Notes under the pieces: generated by a model
What the model was told of the DNA's origin: nothing
Seen by the model: the letters and a program-made list of their open reading frames with translations, nothing else
Databases searched by the model: none
Part shown: positions 46,901 to 53,972 of the stretch, piece by piece
Layout of the letters: each line of letters starts with the position of its first letter
How positions within the stretch are numbered: the first letter of the stretch is position 1
NCBI GenBank assembly: GCA_946406115.1
Contig: OX291552.1
Coordinates: 1,488,001 to 1,552,000, forward strand
Reading direction: 5' to 3'
DNA: 64,000 nt
Source: Apoda limacodes
Lineage: Eukaryota > Arthropoda > Insecta > Lepidoptera > Limacodidae
Program-made: the position numbers and the translations under genes

Positions 46901-47919
46901 ACGAAAAGGGAGTAGGTGAGATTGCAGGTCACTATTTCCTAACATTGTCACAAATATACTACAAGGCGACTTAGTTTTTGGCACAACTAGTTTTAAGGGA
47001 CATATAATACTAAAGAATACTTTTAACAACAAAGAATACTTTCTGTCCTGGTCAATTTCACAAAACAATTTCATGGGGAAAATATATATCAGCAGTTTTA
47101 ATGAAAACATTCGACAGCAAATAGTTTCTTGGCATTAATATGTTTCTTTCTTTTTAGTCCTTAATCAAGTTGTGAAAACAAAATACTTAGCAGTAACACC
47201 TTTTTATTCATAGCTGTAGTCTCTTCTTCAATACAGGACAACAGCACATGCAGTAGTTCATGTGCATCCTGCTGGTCAGCTGGCACAACCCAACCTGCTG
47301 CCCGCAATGCTTGCAACACTCCCAGGGGACATACTGGTGTACCACGTGCTGACTCATGGGTACCATTTACAACTGAAATAAATAGTTAATATTAGAGAAA
47401 TAAAAACACAACAAAGTGAACAAAATTAACACCACCAAATGAACCCTCTTCCTCTCTCCCCGTTCCCCTTTGTTTGTACCCCACATACCTATCAGCAGGC
47501 AATACAATTTTACCTAAGTAACTACTACTTAGGTAGTTAAAGGTTAGTGAATAAAAGCTTTTAATTTTTTTTAATCATTTTTAATACAGTTTATGTTAAA
47601 AGTACCTGGAGGACCGAGCAAATACTTGGTTTTTTTTAAACAGTCAAGTAGCTTAAGCGTTGCTTAATAACACCACCTGTTGTCAAATAGCTTAAGTGTT
47701 GCTTAATAACCACCTATTGTCAAATAGCTTAAGTGTTGCTTATTACTACTCGCCAATAGATGTCAGGAAGAGTCATACTTTTCAGTTTATCACTGCCTTA
47801 TAAACACGGATATAACGACGTTTTCTAAAAATGAAACCTAGCTAGATCAATATATCGACCCCGAAAACCCCTGCATACTAAATTTCATGAAAATCGATGG
47901 AGCCGTTTCTGAGATTCAG

Positions 47920-47957
<38 letters not shown>

Positions 47958-50900
47958 GGAGTAATCATTGGTCATCCATTATGTCGTATGATGGATACTT
48001 CAGAACGCAAGCGACACCTGCAGTTAACTTCAGGGCGCTTCAGCAGAGTCTCGGTATCGTGCTCCAAGAGAAAGAGATGCAGATTACTTATTGTAATGAG
48101 TAGTGGCGGACGCGCGTGTACTAAGGAACTGTCATACGTTTTGTTTGTATTCATAAAGTCATAGAATTAAATTAATTTGTTATAAAATATTGTTAAGTGT
48201 TAGAATAGTAAAGACAATTAAGACTATAAATACCTAGTGTTAAAGAACTTTTATTTAGTGCTAATTATAACTTAAGAACATTAAAACCTTATAAAGTGAT
48301 TGTATTTGTGCATAAATAATTTGATATCCTAATAATAATACAAAGATGTCGGATAAAGAACAATCTCGGCCTCTTGACCCGACATATATATATATATACA
48401 TATATACAAGAATAGCTCGTTTAATCGTATTAGATATGAAAAAGCCATATGAATATAAATAAAATATAAATGTATTTTACAGCCATTCCTTTTATCAAAA
48501 GATAATAAAAACTGTGTAAGTAAACTAAAAATATGAAAAAAACCGATCAAAAACATATTCCACAAATTAATAGTAATATATTTTTCAAATTCAAATTTAA
48601 TATAATTTATTGAGTTTAGGCTACAATAATTGAGCACTTATGAATGTCACTACGCCATCGGTTCGTAAGTCTACAGGGCAGGAGACCTTGTACTGAGAAG
48701 AACCGGCAAGAAACTCAGCAAGGGCATTTCTTTTCTCCCTTTCTCTTACAGCGTCCAATTAAAATATTGGAAAATGCCCTCCCTATCATAAAAGGACACT
48801 TTCCATTACAAACATAAAAAACATGAAATATAAAGTACAAGCACAACATAAAAAAGTATCTCATATAAAAAAAAGACAGTTTACGTATTCATCACTAAGA
48901 AATAATCAATGTCTTACAGTATTAATAAACAAAACAAAAAAGTAAGACTAAATACTAAGAATACAAAGAAGTTTGCAAGAGCAGACCAGCCTCCACAGGC
49001 GGCACCCGTTCACAAGTATGACACATGAATCAGCCATCGCTTCGGTCAACCATATTTTAGGGAACGTAACGACCCGACACACGCCACCACCGCAGAGACA
49101 CTTTGAGAGAGCATGACACACTCAAGCACTTACAATAAAACTTCGATTGTACTAGTTACAATGTGTGTAGTAAAGGAACAAAATATAAGAGGAGAAGATT
49201 GGAATGTTAGTAATGCTTTACTACCGAGAAGCAACGGCAATAAACTCACTAGTTAATCTTTTATACATCATATAAAAATACAATATAGCCTTACACTAGG
49301 TAATAACATAATATACAATGTTTTAATTTAAAAAAAAAATTTCAAATGCCCCAATACAAATCAATTAAGTTCTAATTTTTCCAAGCATTTTTATCATTTA
49401 TGTATTCATCAACTTTGTAATAGCTTTTTTTTATTAAACTATCTTTGACATATATTTTAAATTTATTTGAGGGTAAATTAACCACATGTTCTGGAATTTT
49501 ATTGTAGAAAAATATACTTTGTATTGCGAAAGAGCCAATTTATCCTTATTCCTTGTATTAACACTGTGGAGGTCACTATTTTTAGCAAATAAGTGACAAT
49601 TTCGGCGTACATACATTATACAAGCGAAGATATATTGGCAAGGAACAGTTAAAATATCAATTTCCCTAAATAATTCCCTAAGAGAAATTCGAGGTACTAA
49701 TTTATAAATTGACCGTACTGCTCTCTTTTCCAAAATAAAGACTGTATCAATATCAGCTGCCTTACCCCAAAGTAAAATGCCATAAGACTAGACGGAATGG
49801 AAATAGCTAAAGTAGACCAAGCGAGCAGTGTCAACATCTGTCAGCTGCCTAACTTTCCTAACTGCATAGGCAGCTGAACTGAGTTTTCCTGCAAGAACTG
49901 AAATGTGAGGGTTCCACTGCAGCCTATTGTCTAATGTAATACCTAGAAACACTGTTGAGACTAATAGTTCTATTTCTTCTCCGTTTAGGGATAATTTTGT
50001 ACTTATGTTTCTGACATTTGGCATCATAAATTTTAAACACTTAGTCTTTTTCGCATTAAGAAGTAAATTATTTGCCGTAAACCACTGACGAACCTGAGAA
50101 AGCGCACTACTTACGTCGTCGAAATTAGTTTTATTTCTGTCAACTTTAAATAAAAGAGATGTGTCATCAGCAAATAGTACAATCTTGCATAGCTTCTCCA
50201 CGAAGAAAGGCAAGTCATTTATGTAAATTAAAAATAGAAAAGGACCTAAAATACAACCTTGAGGAACTCCTTATTTTACTTCAGAGCCATTGGATTTTAC
50301 TTCATTGATTTGAACCTTCTGCATTCTACTACTCAAATATGATCGGATAAGCTCAAGAGCCAAATCTGCAATACCATAATGACTCAGTGATGATGTGTAA
50401 AAATCAACAAGTTAGGGTAAGGGCATTGACTTGTCTTGCAGTATTAAGCAGCAGTCAGCTCATACCGAAACGCGGCGCAACGTAAAGTTAGTGCCTTAAT
50501 TATATATATACTACTCAAAACAATAAAGGGAACAAAACTTTTAAACTTTTTACTTAAGATTTTTAATATGACTGGCCACTAAATAATGTAGAGGCACTGT
50601 CAAAGAAATTAAATACAAAAGAGCACTGGCCGGCATGTCTCCCAGGCTATCGCGTTGCTTGAAGAGGGTCGAACTATGTGTTATGTAGGAAATTATTTAC
50701 CTTTCTATTTTTATTAAGTTAACAAGGAAAAAAGTAACATAAAATTTATTTTAAACCTAATTGAATGGACCAATTTCTTGTTCCCTTATTTTTATTGATC
50801 AGTATATAAATTGTGGTCAAACTGATAGTCATCATTGAGAATCATTAACCATCTGCCATAGATAAAAAAAACTGTCTCAATTTCTGAACAACTTACTTCC

Positions 50901-53804
50901 AAGCAACTTTTTATAAACACAGGACCTATTTGTTTACAAAGATAAAACTTGAAAGTCGACACCACTTTTGAGTTAAGTGTGGTGCCATTTTTATTTTGTT
51001 ATGAAATCATGAGTTTGTAAATTTTTTAATCAAAAAATTACCAAAAATATTGTTACGTTGAGCTAAGGTGACATATTAAATAATAAAAATGAGTTTAGAA
51101 AGAAATAATTATATTAATAAAGGTAAGTTGAGGTAAGTAATAATGACTATATCAAATTAGAAGGGTCGGGGACAATCGCGGATTGTCTACTTAAGTGTAG
51201 AATGATAGGCTTCCCTGCGGGTCGAAGTTCACCAAGGCGGCGGCAGCAGGGTAAGATAGAAGTCACCTGCCGGTAGACTGCAGGCGTCAAGAGGGAGTTC
51301 TAGTGGTTGTATTCACCGGCTTTGTTAGAAGAGTTGAAAAAAACCCCTATAGTTTTGGGGTTTTTCACTAGTAAGTATTTAGAACTACTTTTAGACGAAA
51401 TTTAGTATAAGGTAGAAAATCTTATCTTTAGTACAAAATGTAAGTCGCATATCTTACCGATAGCTGGTAAGGTGTGAGTGTGGTCGAAGAATCTAGACCG
51501 AGCGGCGCGCGTACGAAACTCGCCAAACCGGTTCAGAGGTAGCCGGCGATGACGATTAGGTGATTAGATATCTACTAATAGAATTTATTTATTTGTCCTT
51601 TATAAGTTTTGAAATATTTATTCTATGTTTAATGTGTATTATTTATTTGTTAGTGAGTATTATTAAATTAATTTTTGTATTTTAGCATAAATTTTTATAT
51701 TGTTTAGATATAGAAAATATAAACTAGATTTAAGTGTTAAGAACTAATTAGCTTAAGTTTTAATATTATTAAGGGTGTATAATAAAATTTATTAAGTTTT
51801 ATTTTTATTAAATATTTTATTTACTCCGTAGTTTTAACGTAAGCGTTACAATATGCCAGGCATGACATTGTGCAGTCTAGTACCTTAGGTAGGATGTTAG
51901 TGTAAATATAAATCAAGAACAAAATATGTTTAAAAATATAAAAAAATAAACAAAAATTGCATTTTTATATATTTTTCCGGGCCCTAATTATAATTTAAAT
52001 AAAACATAATTCTACTATAAGTAAGCAAATATCACAATTTTGATGCAATCATGTATCATCTGCTAAAGTGTTGATTTCAGTAAAAATAAAAAACTTACTT
52101 TATTTTGAAAATATTTTTGTGTGTAAAATTATTGAGGTTCACAAATAAACTGCATTAAATAAATACACACAAGTTTTTAATTAAATTGATATTGCAAGTT
52201 TAAAAATTGTGTTCTGTAAAGTGGCCAGTTTTTGCTGACTCATTATTGCATCGAAGGCACTATTCATTAATCATTTTGTTTTGCTATTGTAAAATTTAAC
52301 TTAAACTGTAGCAGACTCCGCTTGGCTTTGAACTATAATTCTTATGTTCGCAAGTGGGTCGCCTTGACTACACTACATAAGTGCAGTTGGTCCTGGCGCT
52401 CGCCGGCCACTGCCGCGGGACGCTCCTCTCGGCTTCGCATGATAGTTTTTATGTGCTCCACTTGGCTTTCCGCTATAGTTTACATGTTCGCAAGTAGGTC
52501 GCCCTGACTACACTAAATAAGTACAGTTGGTCCTGGCGCTCGCCGGCCGCTACCGCGGCACGCTCCACTCGTCTTCGCGCGCTAGTTTTGATGTGTTTTG
52601 CTTGGCTTTGATCTATAATTCTTATGTTTGCAAGTGGGTCGCCCTGACTACACTACATAAGTACAGTTGGTCCTGGCGCTCACCGGCCGCTGCCGCGGGA
52701 CGCTCTACTCGGCTTCACATGATAGTTTTTATGTGCTCCGCTTAGCTTTGCGCTTTAGTTTTCATGTTCGCAAGTGGGTCGCCCTGACTACACTAAATAA
52801 GCACAAGTTTGTCACCCTGACTACAAAAACTAGAAAAAATATTTAACTTTTGGCATGTACCTACTTAGCTGTTTCATTTCAATTTTATTTTACTCAAAAA
52901 CAAGGAAAATTACTACAGCTGACTAACGCTCAGAAATTGTTGTTGTTAAGTTTTGATTATACATAATGAAAAAGAGCTCTCTTATATTTTGGTTAAAAGT
53001 TTATATTATAACTATATAATTAAAACAAGATTCGCTTGAATGGACTACTATCAAAATAGTAGTCCATTCAAGCATTTTTGATCAAAATACTTTAATCCAC
53101 GTTCTATCTACGAAAAAAATATGCATACATAATATAGTATTACTTAAATTACTGAAATATTACATTTATGGCTATTGTTATCATGTTATGTTTAAAGATA
53201 TTACAAAAAAAATTATAAATTGTGTAAACGCAGTATTCTTGTATGCACTATTACTTTAGTTGTTCTTTTATTATGTGAGGTAAAAGCAAAGTTATCCTAC
53301 GACACTAAATTTTTGATATTTTATTTCTCGAAAACTATGAAGTTCTGCAAGATAAAACTTTGTAGATAGATTAATGACAGTAAGTTCTATCCCCAAAAAA
53401 AAAATGAAATCGAAAAAAAATAGCAGGTCAAGTACAGTGCAGCCTTATGAAGTTCTACCGATGTTGTTTAGTAGCCAAAACATTACTGATACATACTAAG
53501 CAACATAGAATTAAACTTCACCACAATACAAACCTTCAATAACAGTATAGAGTGTTGTGATCATGCTGTTGTGCCCGTCAGCTTTCGCATACTTTCTTAG
53601 CCATTCTATAAATGTTGGACAAGCGGCAAGCGCCTGCAATAATGTATTTAAAAAACAGGTTCGTCCCAAATTCTGCAAACCAGCAATTTGTCCTCGACGC
53701 TTCCGAACACGCGGCGCTCCTCCCGGACCCCACAGCACGAATGCTCCCACTACAACGGCTGCAGTCAGACCAGCTGCAACCAAGATTCTGTCGCCACTTT
53801 CCAT
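31757..53804 (-). CDS. USP30: USP30, mitochondrial outer-membrane ubiquitin-specific protease (nine exons)
   Basis: Exons on -: 53804-53522, 47372-47200, 44528-44363, 42275-42094, 36771-36684, 35095-34950, 34581-34444, 32959-32799, 31901-31757. Every junction has GT-AG borders and the phases agree, giving 493 residues plus stop (human USP30 has 517). Features: hydrophobic anchor at residues about 8-25 followed by basic RVRKRR; Cys box GLQNLGRTCFLNTLLQAL with Cys50; QQDAHELLHVLL near 128-139; zinc-ligand pairs C262/C265 and C314/C317; His box GPRSGHFATYRR with His432; and YTSDTLV where Ser451 aligns with the unusual catalytic serine of USP30. The family removes ubiquitin, preferring Lys6-linked chains, from mitochondrial outer-membrane proteins and opposes PINK1/Parkin mitophagy. 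Exons 3, 4 and 6-9 are GC-rich against AT-rich introns. Exon 2 donor and the N-terminal exon boundary are the least certain points. Confidence 0.93.
32799..32959 (-). CDS. USP30: USP30 exon 8 (His box)
   Basis: Acceptor TTGTAATCTAG, donor AACAG then GTACTT. Encodes YRVVGVVVHVGGPRSGHF and ATYRR, carrying the catalytic His. It enters in phase 0 and leaves in phase 2, matching exon 9. Confidence 0.93.
33390..33540. repeat. Partial relative of the 62.85-63.07 kb MITE, in USP30 intron 7-8 neighbourhood
   Basis: Shares CTGTTCGTTTTGGGATGAAG, CACCTGTCACCCGTTC, ACAAACTGTCA and GCGTTCGTTTAC, in inverted order and orientation, with the 62849-63066 element. It lies in the intron between exons 7 and 8. 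Only one end is well kept. Confidence 0.5.
33590..33900 (+). mobile_element. Non-LTR linker-region fragment (intronic)
   Basis: In broken frames reads FNQHAEIKYNHDKRYLNN, then LFKAVCRKAKSDYINSKIL near 33755-33810. The CRKAKSDYINSKI phrase is typical of the stretch between endonuclease and RT in CR1/Jockey-like ORF2. Short and degenerate. Confidence 0.55.
34444..34581 (-). CDS. USP30: USP30 exon 7
   Basis: Acceptor GCCACACAG before 34581, donor CAACAG then GTATCG. Encodes LPACLCLHVARVEWSGGALA then KRGDHVTFPETL, matching the LP.CL.IHL.R block of USPs. 138 nt, phase 0 both ends. Confidence 0.95.
34950..35095 (-). CDS. USP30: USP30 exon 6 (second zinc-ligand pair)
   Basis: Acceptor GTTGATAG before 35095, donor GGGAAG then GTCAAT. 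Encodes LLRAFTAPELVSGVRCGKC followed by a Pro-rich spacer and IRTLSFGK. The Gly at the 5' junction is split after one base, matching the phase-1 end of exon 5. Confidence 0.94.
35158..35203 (-). repeat. Satellite-like monomer fragment
   Basis: ACCGCTAACAATTCTGCTAG then TAAATGGAACGACCC reads on - as the core of the 26.3-27.5 kb satellite monomer. It is an isolated single relative in USP30 intron 5. Confidence 0.55.
35424..36329 (+). repeat. 36-bp minisatellite, about 25 units (USP30 intron 5)
   Basis: The unit is GGTAACTACCAGGCAACGAA plus TGCAACTAGTACTATA, with variants at a few fixed positions (GGCAACG/GGTAACG/GGTAATG; ACTAGT/ACTGGT/AATAGT; CTATA/CTTTA). Because 36 is divisible by 3, one + frame stays open from 35527 to 36342 for 271 codons as a 12-residue repeat NATSTIGNYQVT. 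There is no homology, signal or promoter to support a protein, and it lies inside the intron on the opposite strand, so I treat it as tandem repeat DNA. Confidence 0.95.
36385..36497 (+). mobile_element. 3' tail of the CR1/Jockey-group element
   Basis: GGACTACCGTATGGGGATCT then TCAAGAAAGAAGTTATTAGA matches 18103-18150 and continues to GCAAGCGTCCATAGGCT. It is truncated at both sides, between the minisatellite and the duplicated USP30 exon pieces. Confidence 0.75.
36498..36683 (-). pseudogene. Two extra partial copies of USP30 exon 5
   Basis: Downstream on - of the real exon 5, two blocks repeat its 3' part: about 36668-36592 and about 36575-36500. Both read on in the same protein frame (FDSISLSLTIASVGLSGSYT and FGSISLSLASASVGLSGSYT) and both keep donor-like ends (GTGAGT and GTAAGT). 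Neither repeats the AGCCCCATT start of exon 5. The AG before each (TTCTACTTAG, TTCTCCTTAG) would give a wrong phase. Unit length is about 91-93 bp. Confidence 0.85.
36684..36771 (-). CDS. USP30: USP30 exon 5
   Basis: Acceptor CCTATTTTCAG before 36771, donor CTAACTG then GTGAGT. Encodes SPIRYDKFDSISLSLTSASV then GLSGSYTLT, matching the QSPVRFDTFDSLSLS block of vertebrate USP30. 88 nt, phase 0 to 1. Confidence 0.94.
36955..37445. repeat. Retroelement-tail fragments in USP30 intron 4
   Basis: CAAAATCTTTGTATTCCAAT (36967) and CAAAATCTTTTTATTCAAAT (37379), each followed by an AACTAATTACAATAC-like phrase, are two copies of a tail common to CR1-like elements of Lepidoptera. The rest of 36.8-38.0 kb is AT-rich with (TA)n/(CA)n patches at 37570-37640. 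Confidence 0.45.
38010..40461 (-). pseudogene. Broken transposase-like gene (RNase-H-fold type)
   Basis: Read on -: ESANLVIRECIIFWEKAKIP near 40330-40270, EFKNNLDNLFDIAHADALE near 40170-40110, GRKDFITPKLVVALDRCQLS near 39805-39745, LPGLDVRSSKEERLPILIS near 39057-39000, LLAVPKLESSFGQDQAKAVF near 38990-38930, IMCCDRTASNTGRLRGACGL near 38887-38825, LLLFACRHHVYELVVKCVFE near 38810-38750, and a C-terminal stretch to 38062. This order belongs to a family of multi-copy insect proteins of presumed transposon origin. The CRHH resembles the C..H motif of hAT-like transposases, but I cannot assign a superfamily. Stops and frameshifts throughout, and a retroelement tail is inserted at 39330-39490. Confidence 0.75.
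39325..39490 (-). mobile_element. 3' tail of the CR1/Jockey-group element nested in the transposase-like pseudogene
   Basis: Poly-T at 39320-39330 then the reverse complement of 18095-18243: ACCACTAAGGTGGCAAACAA, ACGGTCCGCCTGATGGTAAG, AACTTCTTTTTTGAAGAACC. It ends at GTAGTCC, the same truncation zone as 44820-44970. It is younger than the gene it interrupts. Confidence 0.8.
40975..41470 (-). pseudogene. Second transposase-like remnant
   Basis: On -, near 41465-41350: NYNGVDRCGISDRAAAAIVS then SVLHEMVDKSEIRRERK, related in kind to VVALDRCQLSIRDSVYILQA of the neighbouring pseudogene. Further down 41157-40975 is an open frame with LDDLMALGCGGMVTNTGKFT and ending DQEINQIIEF. Whether both belong to one element is inferred from proximity and strand. 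Confidence 0.5.
41471..41985. other. Intronic DNA without recognised features
   Basis: Part of USP30 intron 4, AT-rich. A (TA)n microsatellite lies at 41990-42013. Nothing coding was recognised. Confidence 0.4.
42094..42275 (-). CDS. USP30: USP30 exon 4 (first zinc-ligand pair)
   Basis: Acceptor GTGGTGCGACAG before 42275, donor AAAG then GTACAT. Encodes PVVESPAPRLTKGVSR, a variable GC-rich stretch, and LPFRGTLASRLQCTVCSTK, matching HPFHGRLTSNMVCKHC of vertebrate USP30. The first two bases complete a Glu codon begun in exon 3. Confidence 0.93.
42331..42385 (+). mobile_element. tRNA-derived SINE head
   Basis: GCCGGCTCCGTGGCTCAGTG then GGTATCGACC and GACTGTTGAATC. The first block resembles a tRNA A-box region. 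The reverse complement of a similar head is at 43780-43860. Not a complete tRNA. Confidence 0.55.
42931..43075 (+). repeat. 35-bp tandem repeat, four units
   Basis: TTTCTTTGTCATGACTGTCC then TATATAACTCCCTGA repeats four times with almost no change (first unit starts TTCCTTTG). The near identity indicates recent amplification. In USP30 intron 3. Confidence 0.95.
43770..43865 (-). mobile_element. tRNA-derived SINE fragment
   Basis: On -: TATATGTGGCTCAGTGGATA, GACTTGACTGTTGAATCGAG, GGGCGTGGGTATAATACCCG. The A-box-like TGGCTCAGTGG is clear; it shares GACTGTTGAATC with the 42331 copy. Confidence 0.55.
44363..44528 (-). CDS. USP30: USP30 exon 3
   Basis: Acceptor AAATTGGTCAG before 44528, donor CCAG then GTAAGC. 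Very GC-rich 166 nt encoding PGCLSDALGLGSRAWSALAS and a His/Pro-rich linker ending DEPDLADP. It enters in phase 0 and leaves in phase 1, fitting exons 2 and 4. The linker corresponds to the poorly conserved region between the QDAHE box and the first zinc pair in other USP30 proteins. Confidence 0.85.
44820..44990 (-). mobile_element. 3' tail of the CR1/Jockey-group element
   Basis: Reverse complement of the 18060-18240 tail: ACCACCAAGGTGGCAAACAA, GATCCGCCTGATGCTAAAAG, ACTTCTTTCTTGAAGAACCC, then into the last codons (GGAAGCTCATTTCACAACC). Diverged more than the 39.3 kb copy. Confidence 0.75.
45384..46240 (-). mobile_element. RTE-type non-LTR retrotransposon fragment
   Basis: On -: FRQLDWEKYGIPINGENLSH and LRFADDLIIFSPS (second catalytic block) at 46180-46090, VYLGQIISPID near 45910-45880, then LPVLTYGCQTWALTKAHIRK at 45775-45720 and a C-terminus with KWTGHTIRGKDKW and KRGRPFKRWADEIK. 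The FADDL, TYGCQTW and GRP..RW.D motifs identify the RTE clade. The frame breaks near 45955 and 45833. The element is 5'-truncated; 3' lies a (TAA)n/(AAT)n patch at 45277-45298. Confidence 0.9.
46763..47110 (-). other. Unidentified open frame, intron 2 of USP30
   Basis: 115 codons on - with LLPFRGNSYTVWSSNSPHAN and ending FLHSHSSI. There are AG-like and GT-like sites around it in phase 0 (GACCAG before DRKY; AATCAG then GTTACT), so it could be an optional exon between exons 2 and 3, but it does not resemble USP30. More likely a decayed element. Confidence 0.25.
47200..47372 (-). CDS. USP30: USP30 exon 2 (QDAHE box)
   Basis: Acceptor TATTTATTTCAG before 47372, donor AAAAAG then GTGTTA. Encodes LGVLQALRAAGWVVPADQQD and AHELLHVLLSCIEEE, the second conserved box of USPs. 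Phase 1 in, phase 0 out. The donor is weak, so the last codons are less certain. Confidence 0.92.
47600..47955 (+). repeat. Interspersed repeat family B ending in (TA)n, copy 2
   Basis: Same block order as 16120-16395: ACCTGGAGGACCGAGC, repeated TATTGTCAAATAGCTTAAG, GGAAGAGTCATACTTTTC, CATGAAAATCGATGGAGCCG, GAGATTCAGATT and (TA)n at 47921-47954. A tail-only piece (TA run then CAAGAATAGCTCGTTTAA) is at 48385-48424. Confidence 0.65.
48430..49320. other. Intronic AT-rich DNA with tail-like motifs
   Basis: GAACCGGCAAGAAACTCAGC near 48700 and AAGCAACGGCAATAAACTCA near 49222 are versions of a motif common at 3' ends of lepidopteran retroelements. No gene is seen. Confidence 0.4.
49320..50412 (-). 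mobile_element. CR1/Jockey-group non-LTR fragment
   Basis: On -: LVDFYTSSLSHYGIADLALE near 50412-50350, stop, then GVPQGCILGPFLFLIYINDL near 50273-50215, IVLFADDTSLLFKVDRN (catalytic block, intact FADD) near 50180, FLGITLDNRLQWNPHISVLA near 49940, YGILLWGKAADIDTVFILEK near 49790-49735 and a C-terminus to 49434. A stop before GVPQG and a break near 49786 disable it. It is 5'-truncated. Confidence 0.88.
50505..50808 (+). mobile_element. MITE derived from a Tc1/mariner transposon
   Basis: Ends are inverted repeats of about 30 bp: left TATACTACTCAAAACAATAA, AGGGAACAA; right, reverse-complemented, TATACTGATCAATAAAAATA, AGGGAACAA. They begin with TA, the target of this superfamily. At 50634-50687 the internal sequence reads HVSQAIALLEEGRTMCYV, resembling the N-terminal helix-turn-helix of Tc1-like transposases, so this is a roughly 304-bp internally deleted derivative. 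Confidence 0.75.
51047..51854. mobile_element. Solo LTR (800 bp) with 4-bp target-site duplication
   Basis: 51051-51850 starts TGTTACG and ends CGTTACA, near-inverted ends typical of LTRs, and is flanked by ATAT at 51047-51050 and 51851-51854. It contains a possible poly-A signal (AATAAA at about 51781) and a hairpin AAAAACCCC..GGGGTTTTT at about 51341-51367. No internal retrovirus-like genes accompany it, so LTR-LTR recombination probably removed them. A 4-bp duplication would suit the Ty3/Gypsy group. Confidence 0.7.
52312..52810 (+). repeat. GC-rich tandem repeat, about 140-bp units, dimeric order
   Basis: Three and a half units marked by CTTGGCTTTG (52321, 52461 variant, 52601, 52740 variant), GTTCGCAAGTGGGTCGCC, CCTGACTACACTA and GTTGGTCCTGGCGCTCGCCG. 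Units 1 and 3 share TATAATTCTTATGTT; units 2 and 4 share a TATAGTTT.CATGTT variant, so the repeat amplified as a dimer of about 280 bp. In USP30 intron 1. Confidence 0.9.
53034..53073. repeat. Perfect 18-bp inverted repeat
   Basis: Arms 53034-53051 (GCTTGAATGGACTACTAT) and 53056-53073 are exact reverse complements with a 4-nt loop CAAA. Lies in USP30 intron 1, about 450 bp after exon 1. Confidence 0.9.
53522..53804 (-). CDS. USP30: USP30 exon 1 (membrane anchor and Cys box)
   Basis: Starts at ATG 53804 and ends before donor GTGAAG at 53521, phase 1. Encodes a hydrophobic segment AAGLTAAVVVGAFVLWG, basic RVRKRR, then GLQNLGRTCFLNTLLQAL with the nucleophilic Cys50 and CPTFIEWLRK. An anchor followed by basic residues before the Cys box is the arrangement that places USP30 in the outer mitochondrial membrane. 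Continuing in frame past the donor meets a stop at 53511, supporting the splice. Confidence 0.95.
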
Positions 53805-53972
53805 TGTTCTATTAGTTCTATATCGTCTCAGAGGATAAGTGTAAATTGAGTTTTACATAACAAACACAATTTAGGTTTAATTTACAATATAGATAAACAT
53901 AGGATTAGATTACTAGCTCTTACATTATATTGATATATCGAGAAAGAAAAATCCAAATTAATGTAAACACAC

